The notes under the pieces are model-generated. The model made no database searches and was not told the DNA's origin. It saw only the letters and a list, made by a program, of their open reading frames with translations. Shown piece by piece: positions 1-9,540 of a DNA stretch of 64,000 nucleotides. Origin of the DNA: Spirochaetaceae bacterium (GTDB lineage: Bacteria > Spirochaetota > Spirochaetia > DSM-27196 > Alkalispirochaetaceae); NCBI GenBank assembly GCA_007695175.1, contig REEH01000133.1:31058-95057 (forward strand). The letters run 5' to 3'. Positions within the stretch are counted from its first letter, which is position 1; the number at the start of each line of letters is the position of its first letter. The translations under genes were made by a program, and so were the position numbers.

Positions 1-927
1 GAATCGCTTGCCCAGCTCCAGCAGGCGACGGTAGATCGGGGCGAGAACCTGAAAATTCTGTCCATGACCGCCCGGTAGGCCCAGGGGCTCGTTCTCCCGC
101 CCCCAGGCTTCGGAAAAGATTCGCCGGGGCCGCCCCTCCTCGCTGTGGGTCAGCGCGGCCAGAAGCGGCTGCACAGCATGAAGCGTCTCCAGGGCCTGTT
201 CCGCCTCGGGAAAACTACGGAGAAGCGGGCTTTCCCGGTACTCCCCGTAGGCGGAGCGGAGCAGATCCTCCGTGGCATTACTGGTCATCTCAAAGAAGGG
301 AAGCAGCGGAGCGAGCCCTGCGGGGGCGGTGATGCCGTATTGCCGTGCGATCCGCCGGTACTCCTCCCCCTTGAGGAGCAGCATGCGGAACTTCAGTTCC
401 AGGAAGCTTGCTCCCGGAGTACCGTCGGGATTTACCCAGGCCGGTGTTACGCCCTTGGGGCGCCCCGAGACCGTGGGCGCAAGGCGTTCAAAATCCTCCC
501 GGTACAACTCCATCAGCGCCGGATCAAGGGATTCGTTCTTCTTCCGGTCGGCGTAGCTTGTCGCGCTTCCCCCGTTGAGAACACCGTAGGCGAGATAGGG
601 GTAGAGGAGGATGCCGATCACGCGCAGTTCCTCCTCCCTTAGTGTCCGGGCCGGACCGGCGTCGCCCGGTACCGGTGTGCCGAACCGTTCCGCCCCTATT
701 TCCGGCGCTATCTCGCCGATTCGGCGCTGGTACAGATCGTCCGGTATGGTGAGAGACGATGGTACTGTCCTGTCCAGTACGAGTTCCCCATCCACGACGG
801 GAATGCCGCGGGGTACCACCGGTCTGATGCCGTCATAGGCACCGGCGTTGAGGCGATCCAGGATGTGGAGGGAACGGGTTGTATCGATTCCCAGCTCCTC
901 CATGCGTCGCGGAAGCAGATCATTCAT
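1..927 (-). CDS. UDPGP-family uridylyltransferase-like protein, partial
   Basis: The gene runs off the left edge, so only about 309 N-terminal residues are present and the C-terminus is missing. Reading the minus strand from the ATG at 927 gives a continuous frame with the segment YPYLAYGVLNGGSATSYADR at about residues 107-126, followed by KKN. This resembles the glycine-rich nucleotide-binding loop and conserved lysine of UDP-glucose/UDP-GlcNAc pyrophosphorylases (UDPGP family). The expected reaction is UTP plus sugar-1-phosphate to UDP-sugar plus pyrophosphate in the cytosol. The start overlaps the glucokinase stop as ATGA, so the two are probably translated from one message, which pairs glucose phosphorylation with sugar-nucleotide synthesis. 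The sugar specificity cannot be read from this fragment. Confidence 0.75.
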   Translation of the reverse strand, partial: MNDLLPRRMEELGIDTTRSLHILDRLNAGAYDGIRPVVPRGIPVVDGELVLDRTVPSSLTIPDDLYQRRIGEIAPEIGAERFGTPVPGDAGPARTLREEELRVIGILLYPYLAYGVLNGGSATSYADRKKNESLDPALMELYREDFERLAPTVSGRPKGVTPAWVNPDGTPGASFLELKFRMLLLKGEEYRRIARQYGITAPAGLAPLLPFFEMTSNATEDLLRSAYGEYRESPLLRSFPEAEQALETLHAVQPLLAALTHSEEGRPRRIFSEAWGRENEPLGLPGGHGQNFQVLAPIYRRLLELGKRF

Positions 928-1979
928 GCCGTTTTCTCCTTGAGCAGCAAGAGGGCTCCATAGGCAGCTCCGTAGAGCGAAACCTCGTAGTCGCGAACGA
1001 CGTACACCGGGATTCGCTGGAGCAATGTCTGGATATTGGGGCGGTAACTGATGCGGAAAGCCTTGAGAAAACGCTCCTTTGCGGTAAACCAGTGTTCGTT
1101 CTTGGTCACGATTCCACCGGCGAGATAGAGTCCCCCCAGGGGCAGAAAGTGAAGCGCAACGCCCGCGGCGACGCGGGCGTAATTCTCGACGAAGAACTCC
1201 ATGATTTCCACCGCCAGGGGATCACCCGCGTGGGCAGCATCGGAAACGGTGCGCGCCGTATCGGAGTCGGGTTTGATATCCCGAAGAAGGGTGGATTCCC
1301 GCCCGATCCGGCCCGTCTCCCGGAAGAACTCAAGAATATTCCCGATTCCCCGGCCGGAGACAAAGCTCTCGGCTCCGGGAGAAGCCGATTCCCGGCGGGA
1401 AATAGAAGCCAGAAGGTTCCGGCTGCGCTCATCGTAGGGCGCGAACGGGGCGTGCCCCCCCTCCGAGGGAAGTGCAAGGTACTCCCGATGGTGGTCGATC
1501 ACGTAGCCGACACCGAGTCCCGTGCCGGCGCCCACAACCGCCCGGACCGTACCCTCCGGCTCCGGCGGGGGAGTGGCAGCGGGTGCGAGCATTCCCAGCT
1601 TCGTTGTATCTTCCGTGTCCAGGAGGGGGATACCGTAACTGATGGCCGTGAAATCGTTGATCACCCGGACGGGAAGTGCCAGGGCCTCCGCGATGCTGTC
1701 TCCCTCAATTGTCCAGGGCACGTTGGTCAGGTGGCAGGTGTTCCTCCTGACGGGACCGGCACCACTGATACAGAGTGCGCGGGGGAGCAGGTCCCGCCGC
1801 CCATCCTCATCCAGTTCATCCCGGACGTGGAAGAGCGCTTCCTCAAGGGATGCCAGCTCCTGCGTGGAAAAGCGGAACCTCCGGAGGATGAGAAAACGGC
1901 GGCCTTCGTTCCGCACCAGAGCGACGGATGTGTTGGTACCCCCCACGTCGCAAGCGAGGAGCAGCGTACTATTACCCAT
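924..1979 (-). CDS. glk: Glucokinase (Glk family)
   Basis: This 351-residue protein fits the bacterial glucokinase family, which phosphorylates glucose with ATP at the entry of glycolysis. The first phosphate motif is ACDVGGTNT (residues 9-17). A catalytic aspartate lies in VINDFTAISYGI (Asp109), the second phosphate motif is GAGTGLGVG (about 150-158), and the sugar-binding motif is SEGGHAPFAP (Glu173, His176). It lacks the zinc cysteine cluster of ROK glucokinases, which favours the Glk branch. The ATG at 1979 has no convincing Shine-Dalgarno sequence. A promoter whose -10 ends eight bases upstream suggests a leaderless message. It is followed by the UDPGP gene with a four-base overlap. Confidence 0.88.
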   Translation of the reverse strand: MGNSTLLLACDVGGTNTSVALVRNEGRRFLILRRFRFSTQELASLEEALFHVRDELDEDGRRDLLPRALCISGAGPVRRNTCHLTNVPWTIEGDSIAEALALPVRVINDFTAISYGIPLLDTEDTTKLGMLAPAATPPPEPEGTVRAVVGAGTGLGVGYVIDHHREYLALPSEGGHAPFAPYDERSRNLLASISRRESASPGAESFVSGRGIGNILEFFRETGRIGRESTLLRDIKPDSDTARTVSDAAHAGDPLAVEIMEFFVENYARVAAGVALHFLPLGGLYLAGGIVTKNEHWFTAKERFLKAFRISYRPNIQTLLQRIPVYVVRDYEVSLYGAAYGALLLLKEKTA

Positions 1980-1987
1980 GTTTTTCC

Positions 1988-2016
1988 GTTATAGTACAAG
2001 GATCGGGCATTGTCCA
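1988..2016 (-). promoter_or_regulatory. Sigma-70-type promoter of glk, predicted leaderless
   Basis: On the minus strand TGGACA (2016-2011), a 17-base spacer and TATAAC (1993-1988) stand eight bases before the glk ATG. A start about seven bases after the -10 falls at or next to the ATG. Confidence 0.5.
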
Positions 2017-2039
2017 TTCCTGCCTCTTCTTACATTTAC

Positions 2040-2068
2040 TTGAGAAAGCGATTAAACTCGGGTAGACT
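2040..2068 (+). promoter_or_regulatory. Sigma-70-type promoter of the DHH gene
   Basis: TTGAGA (2040-2045), 17 bases and TAGACT (2063-2068) precede the ATG at 2091, leaving a short leader that carries the GGAGGG ribosome-binding site at 2082-2087. Confidence 0.6.
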
Positions 2069-2090
2069 GGGACACTCAATCGGAGGGACG

Positions 2091-3020
2091 ATGGCTTCTA
2101 GCGAGAGGAAATTTCGGCTGGTGACGCGCAGCGATTTCGATGGACTCGTCTGTGCGGTCCTTTTACGCGAACGGGACATGATCGACGAAATCAAGTTCGT
2201 TCATCCCAAGGATATGCAGGACGGGCTGATAGCGATATCCGGCGATGATATCACGACAAATCTTCCCTATGTGGAGGGCGTCCACCTCGCCTTTGACCAC
2301 CATTTCTCGGAAACCCTCCGGGTGGGGCAGGTGGACAACTACATTTGTGATCCCGATGCGCCGAGTGCCGCCCGGGTAGTGTTTCGCCATTACGGTGGGA
2401 GAGAGGGCTTCCCCAACGTGAGCCTCGATATGCTGGAGGCGGTGGACAAGGGCGATAGCGCTGACTTTACCCGGGACGAGGTTCTCGACCCGGAGGGCTG
2501 GAACCTCCTGAATTTCATCATGGACGCCCGCACCGGTCTGGGGCGGTTCAGAAACTTCCGGATATCCAACTATCAGCTCATGATGGACCTGATCGACTAC
2601 TGCAAGGATCACGATATCGACGACATCCTGCTGCTGCCCGATGTGGCGGAACGGGTCGAGCTGTACGAGGATCACAAGGAGCGTTTTCGTCAGCAGATGC
2701 TTTCCGTGGGCCAGCAGCAAGGCAACGTGCTGCTGGTGGACCTCAGGAGCCAGGAAACGATTTACGCGGGTAACCGCTTCGTGAAGTACGCGCTCTTCCC
2801 GGAGGCCAACGTCTCGGTTCAGGTGCTCTGGGGCTTCAAGAGACAGAACACCGTTCTTACCGTTGGTAAATCCATCTTCAATCGCAGCTGCAAGACCAAC
2901 ATCGGCGAGCTGATGCTCTCCTACGGCGGGGGCGGACACGCTGCCGCCGGAACGTGTCAGGTGCCCAACGAGGACGCGGAGCGCGTCGTTCAGGAAGTTC
3001 TGACGGCGCTCGCGGAATAG
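2091..3020 (+). CDS. DHH-family phosphoesterase
   Basis: This 309-residue cytosolic protein has the DHH signature in the form SDFDG (Asp15, Asp17) and FDHHF (Asp69, His70, His71), metal ligands of DHH/DHHA1 phosphoesterases. The C-terminal substrate motif YGGGGHAAAG lies near residue 280. The family includes exopolyphosphatases, oligoribonucleases (NrnA) and cyclic-dinucleotide hydrolases, and the substrate here cannot be decided from sequence. The ATG at 2091 is chosen over upstream in-frame codons because GGAGGG lies four bases before it and a promoter ends at 2068. The gene stands alone, divergent from glk, and is followed by a clear terminator. Confidence 0.82.
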   Translation: MASSERKFRLVTRSDFDGLVCAVLLRERDMIDEIKFVHPKDMQDGLIAISGDDITTNLPYVEGVHLAFDHHFSETLRVGQVDNYICDPDAPSAARVVFRHYGGREGFPNVSLDMLEAVDKGDSADFTRDEVLDPEGWNLLNFIMDARTGLGRFRNFRISNYQLMMDLIDYCKDHDIDDILLLPDVAERVELYEDHKERFRQQMLSVGQQQGNVLLVDLRSQETIYAGNRFVKYALFPEANVSVQVLWGFKRQNTVLTVGKSIFNRSCKTNIGELMLSYGGGGHAAAGTCQVPNEDAERVVQEVLTALAE

Positions 3021-3087
3021 GCTTTTCCCAGGATTACGGCCGGGCCCACCGCCGGCGCACGGCCGGGGGCGCAACCCCCGCCGGCGC

Positions 3088-3123
3088 AACCCCCGGGATC
3101 ATTGCTTCTCCCGGGGGTTTTTT
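3088..3123 (+). terminator. Rho-independent terminator after the DHH gene
   Basis: CCCCCGGGA (3090-3098) pairs perfectly with TCCCGGGGG (3109-3117). A run of six T follows, and two extra A-T pairs extend the stem. Confidence 0.88.
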
Positions 3124-3149
3124 GACCGGCCGCCGCCGTACTGAATCCC

Positions 3150-5630
3150 TTACACGCCCTCCCGGTAGCGCCGGGCGAGTTCCCCGTTTGTCTGTACCGT
3201 CGTCACCTGGTGACCCGGCAGGGGCAGAATCTTCTCGTGTATCGCGTCCAGGAACCATTCCTTCTGCGGAAAGAAGAGATCCTCCAGCTCCGAGGCGGGG
3301 GTGATCCAGTTGCGTGAACCCACCACAACGGGAGGCGCGTCAAGATAATCAAAGGCGAGTTGTGTGACCACCCCGGCCAGGGAGTAGAGGAAGCTGCCCC
3401 GCTCAACCGCATCGGAAGCCAGCAGGATCCGTCCCGTCTTCCGGACCGACTCCAGTATTACCTCCGGATCGAGAGGATTGATGAAGCGTGCATCGATCAC
3501 CTCCGCGGAGAGACCGTACTTCTCCTGCAGGATATCCGCCGCCTCCAGGGCGCGGTAAAGCGTCGCCCCCACCGTGAGGATCGTCAGATCCGTTCCGGCC
3601 CGCTTGATGTCCGGCTGTCCCTCGGGGATCTCGTAGTATCCCTCGGGGACGCCACCCTGGTGAAACAGTTCTCCCACGTCGTAGATGCGCTGGCTCTCAA
3701 AGAAGACCACCGGATCCGTTCCGGCCAGGGCGAGATTGAGCATGCCCTTGGCATCGTAGGGGGTGCTGGGAAAATAGACCTTCAGACCAGGGATGTGGGC
3801 GGTGATGCTGGACCAGTCCTGCGAATGCTGTGCACCGTACTTGCTTCCCACCGAGACTCGCACCACCAGCGGCATCTTGAGAACCCCGGCGCTCATGGAC
3901 TGCCACTTGGACATCTGGTTGAAGATCTCGTCTCCGGCGCGACCCATGAAGTCGTTGTACATCAGTTCCACTACGGCGCGACCGCCGCAAAGGGCGTACC
4001 CCACGCCGCTGCCCACGATGGCGCCCTCGGAGATGGATGCGTTGAAGAGCCGGTGATAGGGCAGCGCCTCCGTAAGGCCCCGGTACACCGCAAAGGCACC
4101 GCCCCAGTCGCGGTTCTCCTCGCCGTAGGCTACCATGGTCGGGTCCTTGTAGAAGCGGTGGATCATCGCTTCAAAGAGACCGTCCCGGAGCTGATACGTT
4201 TTCATCCTCGAAACGGGTTTGCCCTCTCCGTCAAGGGCGAAGCGCTCCTTGCCGGCGAGCTGTTTCACCCGGGGGTTTTCCTCCAGCGGTATGAGCACTT
4301 CCGGTTCTGCCTCCGAGAGGGCCTCGGCTTTGGTGTTACTGAACATGTAGCGCCCGATATCCTCGCCCTTCATGCGGGGACTCTTCTCCAGGTCCACCGC
4401 GAGACTCGTTGCCCGGATCAGTTTCTCCCGGATGCGGTTGTCCAGTTCCGACAGATCGGTTTCCCGGGCGATACCGTTTTTCAGCAGGTACTCCCGGTAG
4501 CCGGCGATGGCGTCCGTTTCCTTCCACAGCTCCAGTTCCTCCCGGGAACGGTAGGTGGATGCATCGGAGGGGGAGTGGCCGCTGACACGGTATGTTACCG
4601 TATCAAGCAGGACGGGACCCCGACCCTGGGCGAGAACGTTCTTTTTCCGCGTGATCGCGTCCGCCACCGCCAGCGGGTTGTACCCGTCCACCCGCTCCGC
4701 GTGCATGTTCTCCGGGTTTACTCCTGCCCCCAGTCGCGCCAGAACCTGGAAACCCATCGTTTCGCCCACGGGCTGACCGCCCATTCCGTAGAAGTTGTTG
4801 AAAAAATTGAAGATCATCGGGGGTGCGCCGCCCAGATCTTCCGGCCAGAGCGTGCGGTACTGCTCCATGGCGGCGATCATCATGCCTTCCCAGACCGGTC
4901 CGCACCCGGCGGAGGCATCCCCGATGTTCGCGAGAACGACTCCGGGCTTGCGGTTGATCCGCTTGTAGAGCGCAGCTCCTACGGCGATATCGCCGCTTCC
5001 GCCCACTATGGCGTTGTTGGGCATGCTGCCGAAGGGGGCAAAGAAGGCGTGCATCGAACCGCCCAGACCGCGGTTGATACCGGTAACGCGGGCGAAGATT
5101 TCCGCCAGCGTGCCGTAGAGGATGAAATCCTCCGCCACGTCCCGGATGCTCCCCGCTTTTCCGGAATCGCCCGGGCCGCCGCGTCCCGACTCCACAACCC
5201 TCAGGATATCGCCGTCCAGGTACGTTTCCATCACCTGCTGCAGTGCTTTTTCGTCCAGTTTGGCGATGGCGGAGTAACACTTGGCGAGAATCTCTCCGTG
5301 ACTGCGGTGGCTTCCAAAGATGAAGTCGCTCTCGTCCAGGTTCATGGCGAGACCAACGGCGGCGCTCTCCTGCCCGATCGAGAGGTGGGCCGGCCCGGCG
5401 TGGTTGTATTCGATACCCTCCCAGGAGCCGGTCATCTTGATATCATTCAGCATCGTCTCAAAGAGACGGATCGTAGCCATGTCGTAATAGGCGCGGACGA
5501 GTCGTTCCGTCCCGTAGGTCTTCTTTTCCTTCTCGATGTCCGGCTTGTACTGGTTGAGGGGAATCGGATCAATCTTGAGCTTGTCTCTCTTCCGTACCTG
5601 CTCGGGGCTGATTATCTGGTTCTTTGGCAT
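3150..5630 (-). CDS. 2-oxoacid dehydrogenase E1, alpha and beta subunits fused
   Basis: This 826-residue protein joins the thiamine-diphosphate E1 alpha subunit (about residues 40-440) to the E1 beta subunit (about 490-820), which are usually separate chains. The alpha half shows the [14 protein letters not shown] and GGSMHAFF regions and a ThDP segment beginning GDASAG and ending NFFNN. The usual GDG is therefore GDA. The beta half carries the [18 protein letters not shown] and [14 protein letters not shown] regions typical of pyruvate, acetoin and branched-chain E1 beta. It decarboxylates a 2-oxoacid and acylates the E2 lipoyl group. It is the last gene of a deoR-E2-E3-E1 run. The ATG at 5630, preceded by GGGAGAGAG, is preferred over an in-frame start 16 codons upstream. 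The substrate (pyruvate, acetoin or branched-chain) is not resolved. Confidence 0.9.
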   Translation of the reverse strand: MPKNQIISPEQVRKRDKLKIDPIPLNQYKPDIEKEKKTYGTERLVRAYYDMATIRLFETMLNDIKMTGSWEGIEYNHAGPAHLSIGQESAAVGLAMNLDESDFIFGSHRSHGEILAKCYSAIAKLDEKALQQVMETYLDGDILRVVESGRGGPGDSGKAGSIRDVAEDFILYGTLAEIFARVTGINRGLGGSMHAFFAPFGSMPNNAIVGGSGDIAVGAALYKRINRKPGVVLANIGDASAGCGPVWEGMMIAAMEQYRTLWPEDLGGAPPMIFNFFNNFYGMGGQPVGETMGFQVLARLGAGVNPENMHAERVDGYNPLAVADAITRKKNVLAQGRGPVLLDTVTYRVSGHSPSDASTYRSREELELWKETDAIAGYREYLLKNGIARETDLSELDNRIREKLIRATSLAVDLEKSPRMKGEDIGRYMFSNTKAEALSEAEPEVLIPLEENPRVKQLAGKERFALDGEGKPVSRMKTYQLRDGLFEAMIHRFYKDPTMVAYGEENRDWGGAFAVYRGLTEALPYHRLFNASISEGAIVGSGVGYALCGGRAVVELMYNDFMGRAGDEIFNQMSKWQSMSAGVLKMPLVVRVSVGSKYGAQHSQDWSSITAHIPGLKVYFPSTPYDAKGMLNLALAGTDPVVFFESQRIYDVGELFHQGGVPEGYYEIPEGQPDIKRAGTDLTILTVGATLYRALEAADILQEKYGLSAEVIDARFINPLDPEVILESVRKTGRILLASDAVERGSFLYSLAGVVTQLAFDYLDAPPVVVGSRNWITPASELEDLFFPQKEWFLDAIHEKILPLPGHQVTTVQTNGELARRYREGV

Positions 5631-5712
5631 CGTTCTCTCTCCCTGTATGTATTTGAATGCTCTCTCTCGCCACCGCAAACCGGGCGGCGCCTGCTTGTCT
5701 GTATTCGGTCTC

Positions 5713-5742
5713 CCTGCATCCGGCCCCCCTGCATCCGGCCCC
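5713..5742. repeat. Two tandem 15-bp repeats between lpdA and the E1 gene
   Basis: CCTGCATCCGGCCCC occurs twice head to tail (5713-5727 and 5728-5742), directly after the lpdA stop in the 115-base gap before the E1 gene. Confidence 0.9.
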
Positions 5743-5745
5743 TCA

Positions 5746-7218
5746 TCAGAGAGCGACCGCCCACGCAGCGTCGCGAATCGCCTCGCTGACCGTGGGGTGG
5801 GGGAATATAACCTCCCGGATATCCTGTACCCGCATACCTGCTTCGATCATCGCCGCGGCGCTGTGGATTATTTCTCCCACGCCGCTGCCGAGCATCTGCA
5901 CACCCAGCAGGCGTCCGTCCCGCTCGTCCACGGTGATCGAAACCGTTCCCTTCTCACGGGGGTTCTCCGCCAGATAGCGACCGCTCACCTGGAGGGGGAG
6001 GGTGGCTGTGCGCACGGGATATCCCTTTTCCCGCGCTTCTCCCGGGTTGAGGCCGCAACCGGCAACTTCCGGGGCGGTGAAAACGACCCAGGGGACCGCC
6101 TCGTACCGCATGCGGTTGGGATGGGGCGATCGATGGATGGTGCCGGAAGCGCTACCGCCGCCGGAGGCGCCGCCGCCTGACCTTGTCGTGACACCTTCTC
6201 CCGCTGCACCCTCCCGGAACATATGAGCCACCGCAACCTCACCCTGCCGGTACGCCACGTGCGCCAGGAGAATCCGGCCGGTTATGTCGCCGGCGGCGTA
6301 CACGTCGGGCAGGTTGGTGCGCATGTACTCGTCCACCACAACGCTACCGTTCTGGAGAGCGACCCCTGCTTCCCCCAGTTTCTCCTCCCGCGCACGGGAG
6401 ACGCGACCGGTGGAGAGAAGAATCAGGTCGGCCTCAATCGATTCGGTGTCTTTCCTGACCGCGCTGCCTCCGGCTTCCGAGATATGCACCGTTCCGCCCT
6501 CTATCCTGTCCACCCGGTACCCCAGGCGGTATTCCACGCCCCGAATGTGGCGTCGCAGATTCTGGGCCATCTCCGGTTCCAGCATGGGAATGATCTCCGG
6601 CATCATTTCCACCACCGTCACGGCGGAGCCGATCGAAGCGAAGAGGGAGGCAAACTCCATGCCGATGTACCCACCGCCGATGATCACCAGCCGTGCCGGG
6701 GTATGTTCGATCTCCAGAATCTCCCTGCTCGTGAGGACCCGGGGGTTGTCGGCCATACCGGGAATGGGGGGGCGGGCGGCGGAGCTGCCCTGGGCGAGCA
6801 GGATATTCCGGCCCCGGATCTCCTCTCCCTCCACCCGGACGACGCCGGGCCGCAGGAATTCGCCCCGGGCGGAACGGACCTCCACGCGAGCGTGCTTCAT
6901 CTGGCCCAGGATCCCCTTCTGCAGGGTGGCGATCACCTTGTTCTTGTGCTTCATGGCGGTGGCAAGGTCAAACCGGACGTTGTCCACGCTCACACCGAAG
7001 GTCTCTCCCGCTTTGGCCTGCTTGTAGAGCTTGGCTCCGTAGAGCAGCGTCTTGGTGGGGATACACCCCTCGTTGAGACACGTCCCGCCGATGGCTCGTT
7101 CCTCCAGGAGGAGCACCGATTTGCCCAGGGCTCCCGCCCGTTCCGCCGCGATGTATCCGGCGGGACCGCCGCCGAGGATTATCAGATCGTATTCTGAGGT
7201 CTTCACTGTTGAACTCAT
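5746..7218 (-). CDS. lpdA: Dihydrolipoyl dehydrogenase (E3)
   Basis: This 490-residue flavoprotein reoxidises the E2 dihydrolipoyl group and reduces NAD+. The FAD loop is [11 protein letters not shown] (from residue 15). The redox disulfide is [15 protein letters not shown] (Cys47, Cys52). The NAD domain has [16 protein letters not shown]. The catalytic HP motif FPHPTVSEA (His474, Glu479) sits near the C-terminus. An unusual insertion rich in Gly, Ser and Ala (about residues 340-365) lies between the central domain and the dimerisation domain. The gene follows the E2 gene by 57 bases, consistent with a complex-specific E3. Confidence 0.93.
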   Translation of the reverse strand: MSSTVKTSEYDLIILGGGPAGYIAAERAGALGKSVLLLEERAIGGTCLNEGCIPTKTLLYGAKLYKQAKAGETFGVSVDNVRFDLATAMKHKNKVIATLQKGILGQMKHARVEVRSARGEFLRPGVVRVEGEEIRGRNILLAQGSSAARPPIPGMADNPRVLTSREILEIEHTPARLVIIGGGYIGMEFASLFASIGSAVTVVEMMPEIIPMLEPEMAQNLRRHIRGVEYRLGYRVDRIEGGTVHISEAGGSAVRKDTESIEADLILLSTGRVSRAREEKLGEAGVALQNGSVVVDEYMRTNLPDVYAAGDITGRILLAHVAYRQGEVAVAHMFREGAAGEGVTTRSGGGASGGGSASGTIHRSPHPNRMRYEAVPWVVFTAPEVAGCGLNPGEAREKGYPVRTATLPLQVSGRYLAENPREKGTVSITVDERDGRLLGVQMLGSGVGEIIHSAAAMIEAGMRVQDIREVIFPHPTVSEAIRDAAWAVAL

Positions 7219-7275
7219 GGATGTACTCTTTCCCTTTCCTTTCCGTATTCCCTCGAGAATCCCTTCTCCCGGAAC

Positions 7276-8640
7276 TCAGCGTGCCAGGAGCAGATCGAAC
7301 CGCGCGATCCGCCGGGAGAGTTCCTGCAGGAAGCGTGCCGCCGGTGCGCCGTCCACTGCCTGGTGGTCGACGGTGAGGGAGAGTCCGAGGTGGGGGACGT
7401 GGTCAACCGTACCCTCCCGCGTTGCAACCGCTTTCAGGGAGATCGTGTTGATTCCCAGGATCGCCACCTGGGGCGGGTTGAGAACGGGCGTGAAGTACTC
7501 CACGCCGAACGATCCCAGGTTGGTAACGGTGAAGGTGCCCGGTGAGAGATCATCGGATGTAGCCTTCCCGCCGGTACAGCGGCCGGCCAGCTCCTTTATC
7601 CGGGTACTCAGCGCACCCAGGGAGATCGTATCTGCTCCCGCTATGGTGGGCACCATCAGGCCCCGTTCCGTGTCCACCGCAAAGGACAGGTCCACCCGGG
7701 AGAATCGTCGGATAACCCTTTCCAGGAAATGAGCGTTCATCTCCGGAAAGTCCCGGAGCGTCCGGGCGGCGGCGTACATAACCATGTCGTTGATCGTCAC
7801 GTTCTCGAGACCCAGAGAGGAGCCATCCTGCTTGAACCGTGCCCGCAGGGTCTGTAACGCCCGGGCGTCGGCGCTTCCGTGGAGCGTGAACTGAGCCGTG
7901 GAGGCGAGGGATGCGTGCATGCGCTCGGCGATCACCTTGCGGATACCCTGCACAGGGAACTCCGTCACTTCCCCGGGGACGGAGGTCGGGGTGGCGCCCC
8001 TTTCCGGGGTGACCCGCTCACGTCCGGCCGCCTTATCGGCCGCCCTTTCCACACCGAGGGTGCCGCTCCGGAGGGCATCGTTCACGTCCCGTTCGATGAC
8101 GCGGCCCCCAGGTCCGGTCCCGGCCAGGTTATTCAAAGCGCCGGAATCGACACTTGCCGCGGCGGCGCGCATTCTTGCCCGGGGCGAAGCGCCCGGGACT
8201 GATCGTGCCGCGTCCGTCGGAATCCCGGGAGGTGCCGGCGATTCGGCGGCGGGGGCGGACGCCGTGGCGGGGGCTCCCGCCGCGGGCGTCGCCGGCTCGG
8301 CAGGGGCCTCCGTCGCAGTGGCCGCAGGAGCCGCGGCCGGTGCCGGAGCCGCAGGAGCCGCGGCCGGCTCGCTACCCGAGGAAAACTGCTCAACGGACTC
8401 GCCCGGTGCACCGATTACGACTATCGCCGTCTTCACGGGGACCTCGTCACCCTCCTGTACGAGGTGCTTCAGTACGGTACCCGACGCGGTTGATTCAACC
8501 TCCATCGTGGTCTTGTCCGTTTCAACCTCGCAGAGGACCTCTCCCGTTTCCACCGTTTCGCCTTCCGCTTTGTTCCACTGCAGCAGGATCACGCTCTCCA
8601 CGGAGTTTCCCTGTTGCGGAAGAAGTACTGTTTCAGCCAT
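7276..8640 (-). CDS. Dihydrolipoamide acyltransferase (E2)
   Basis: This 454-residue protein is the core of the 2-oxoacid dehydrogenase complex. The N-terminal lipoyl domain has the attachment lysine in ETDKTTMEVES (Lys43). An Ala/Pro-rich linker (about residues 90-150) follows, then the peripheral-subunit-binding domain with PRARMRAAA and GPGGRVIERDV. The C-terminal catalytic domain ends with VDHQAVDGAPAARFL, where His426 and Asp430 form the HxxxDG active site. There is one lipoyl domain. Its ATG shares a base with the stop of the upstream regulator gene (TAATG), which indicates translational coupling and ties the regulator to the complex. Confidence 0.92.
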   Translation of the reverse strand: MAETVLLPQQGNSVESVILLQWNKAEGETVETGEVLCEVETDKTTMEVESTASGTVLKHLVQEGDEVPVKTAIVVIGAPGESVEQFSSGSEPAAAPAAPAPAAAPAATATEAPAEPATPAAGAPATASAPAAESPAPPGIPTDAARSVPGASPRARMRAAAASVDSGALNNLAGTGPGGRVIERDVNDALRSGTLGVERAADKAAGRERVTPERGATPTSVPGEVTEFPVQGIRKVIAERMHASLASTAQFTLHGSADARALQTLRARFKQDGSSLGLENVTINDMVMYAAARTLRDFPEMNAHFLERVIRRFSRVDLSFAVDTERGLMVPTIAGADTISLGALSTRIKELAGRCTGGKATSDDLSPGTFTVTNLGSFGVEYFTPVLNPPQVAILGINTISLKAVATREGTVDHVPHLGLSLTVDHQAVDGAPAARFLQELSRRIARFDLLLAR

Positions 8641-9428
8641 TATTCCCCCTCGATTTTGCTTTTAGAATCCATGCCTGCCCGTATTACACGGGGGCCCTCG
8701 TTCTCGATCTCCCGGACCGCCTCCAGGGGCAGTCCGGCGTCCACGATCAGAATATCCACCCTGCTGAGGGGCAGGACCGATACGAAACCGTTTCCGTTGT
8801 ATTTGCTGCTGTCCGCGAGAAGAACTACCCTGTCCGCGGCGGTTGCCATAGCCTTGACGATTTCCGCCCCCTCCACGAGATGCGTGGAAAGACCGTTGCG
8901 GGGAGAAAAGCCGTCCGTTCCGACAAATGCGGTCCGTACGTGAAACCTGCGGATGTGCTCCAGGGCCAGGGGGCCCACGACGCTCTCCGTGGCGGGGCGG
9001 TACTCGCCGCCCACTACCTGCACCCGCAACCCGGGGTTTCCGCGGCTATGGGCGAGAGCAAGGGTATTGTTGGTAACCAGACTCACATCCCGCTTGCCCA
9101 GAAGATACCGCACCACCATAGCGGTGGTCGTGCCGGCCTCAATCATTATCGTGTCCCCATCCGCGACGAGACCCGCCGCGGCCTCCGCGATGAGTCGTTT
9201 CTCCGGCTGCCGGCGCTGCTCCCGCTCGATTATTTCCGGGTGGATCGTCGGAACGGCACCGCCCCGGACGCGGTAGAGATACCCCTTTTCTCCGAGCCCG
9301 TTGAGATAGGCCCGCATGGTGACGGTTGATACGGAAAGGCGGCCGGCCAGATCACCGACGCCGAGATTCGGATCCGCCACGAGCAGCGCGAGTATTTGCT
9401 CTTCTTTTTCGTTTAGCCGTGGTATCAT
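8640..9428 (-). CDS. DeoR-family transcriptional regulator
   Basis: This 262-residue protein has the DeoR N-terminal winged helix-turn-helix (about residues 5-57, containing LAGRLSVSTVTMRAYL and the wing RVRGGAVPT). A sugar-isomerase-like sensor domain with EAGTTTAMVV and LVTNNTLAL follows. Family members usually bind a phosphorylated sugar or intermediate as inducer and repress a neighbouring operon. It is the first gene of the E2-E3-E1 run and overlaps E2 by one base, so it probably controls this complex and itself. The ATG at 9428 is chosen because the helix-turn-helix starts right after it and a good promoter lies just upstream. The inducer is unknown. Confidence 0.88.
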   Translation of the reverse strand: MIPRLNEKEEQILALLVADPNLGVGDLAGRLSVSTVTMRAYLNGLGEKGYLYRVRGGAVPTIHPEIIEREQRRQPEKRLIAEAAAGLVADGDTIMIEAGTTTAMVVRYLLGKRDVSLVTNNTLALAHSRGNPGLRVQVVGGEYRPATESVVGPLALEHIRRFHVRTAFVGTDGFSPRNGLSTHLVEGAEIVKAMATAADRVVLLADSSKYNGNGFVSVLPLSRVDILIVDAGLPLEAVREIENEGPRVIRAGMDSKSKIEGE

Positions 9429-9434
9429 AACTGA

Positions 9435-9447
9435 TAGTACCGTACTA
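9435..9447. promoter_or_regulatory. Palindromic candidate operator of the deoR operon
   Basis: TAGTAC-C-GTACTA is an inverted repeat with two perfect six-base arms. It lies between the predicted transcription start (about 9450) and the deoR ATG, a position where a bound repressor would block transcription. Confidence 0.45.
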
Positions 9448-9456
9448 CGTAAGGAT

Positions 9457-9485
9457 ACTATAAGCCATAAGAAAGTATATGGCAA
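9457..9485 (-). promoter_or_regulatory. Sigma-70-type promoter of the deoR-E2-E3-E1 operon
   Basis: On the minus strand TTGCCA (9485-9480), 17 bases and TATAGT (9462-9457) predict a start near 9450 and a leader of about 22 bases. Confidence 0.65.
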
Positions 9486-9540
9486 GCCTACAGTAAGCAG
9501 TCTTCCGGAAATTCTCCTGAGCGTAGACATTTTCTCCGTC

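Noticed and set aside
3360..5789. An 809-codon plus-strand open frame opposite the E1 gene
   Set aside because: Antisense shadow of the E1 fusion. The composition is typical of reverse-frame translation.
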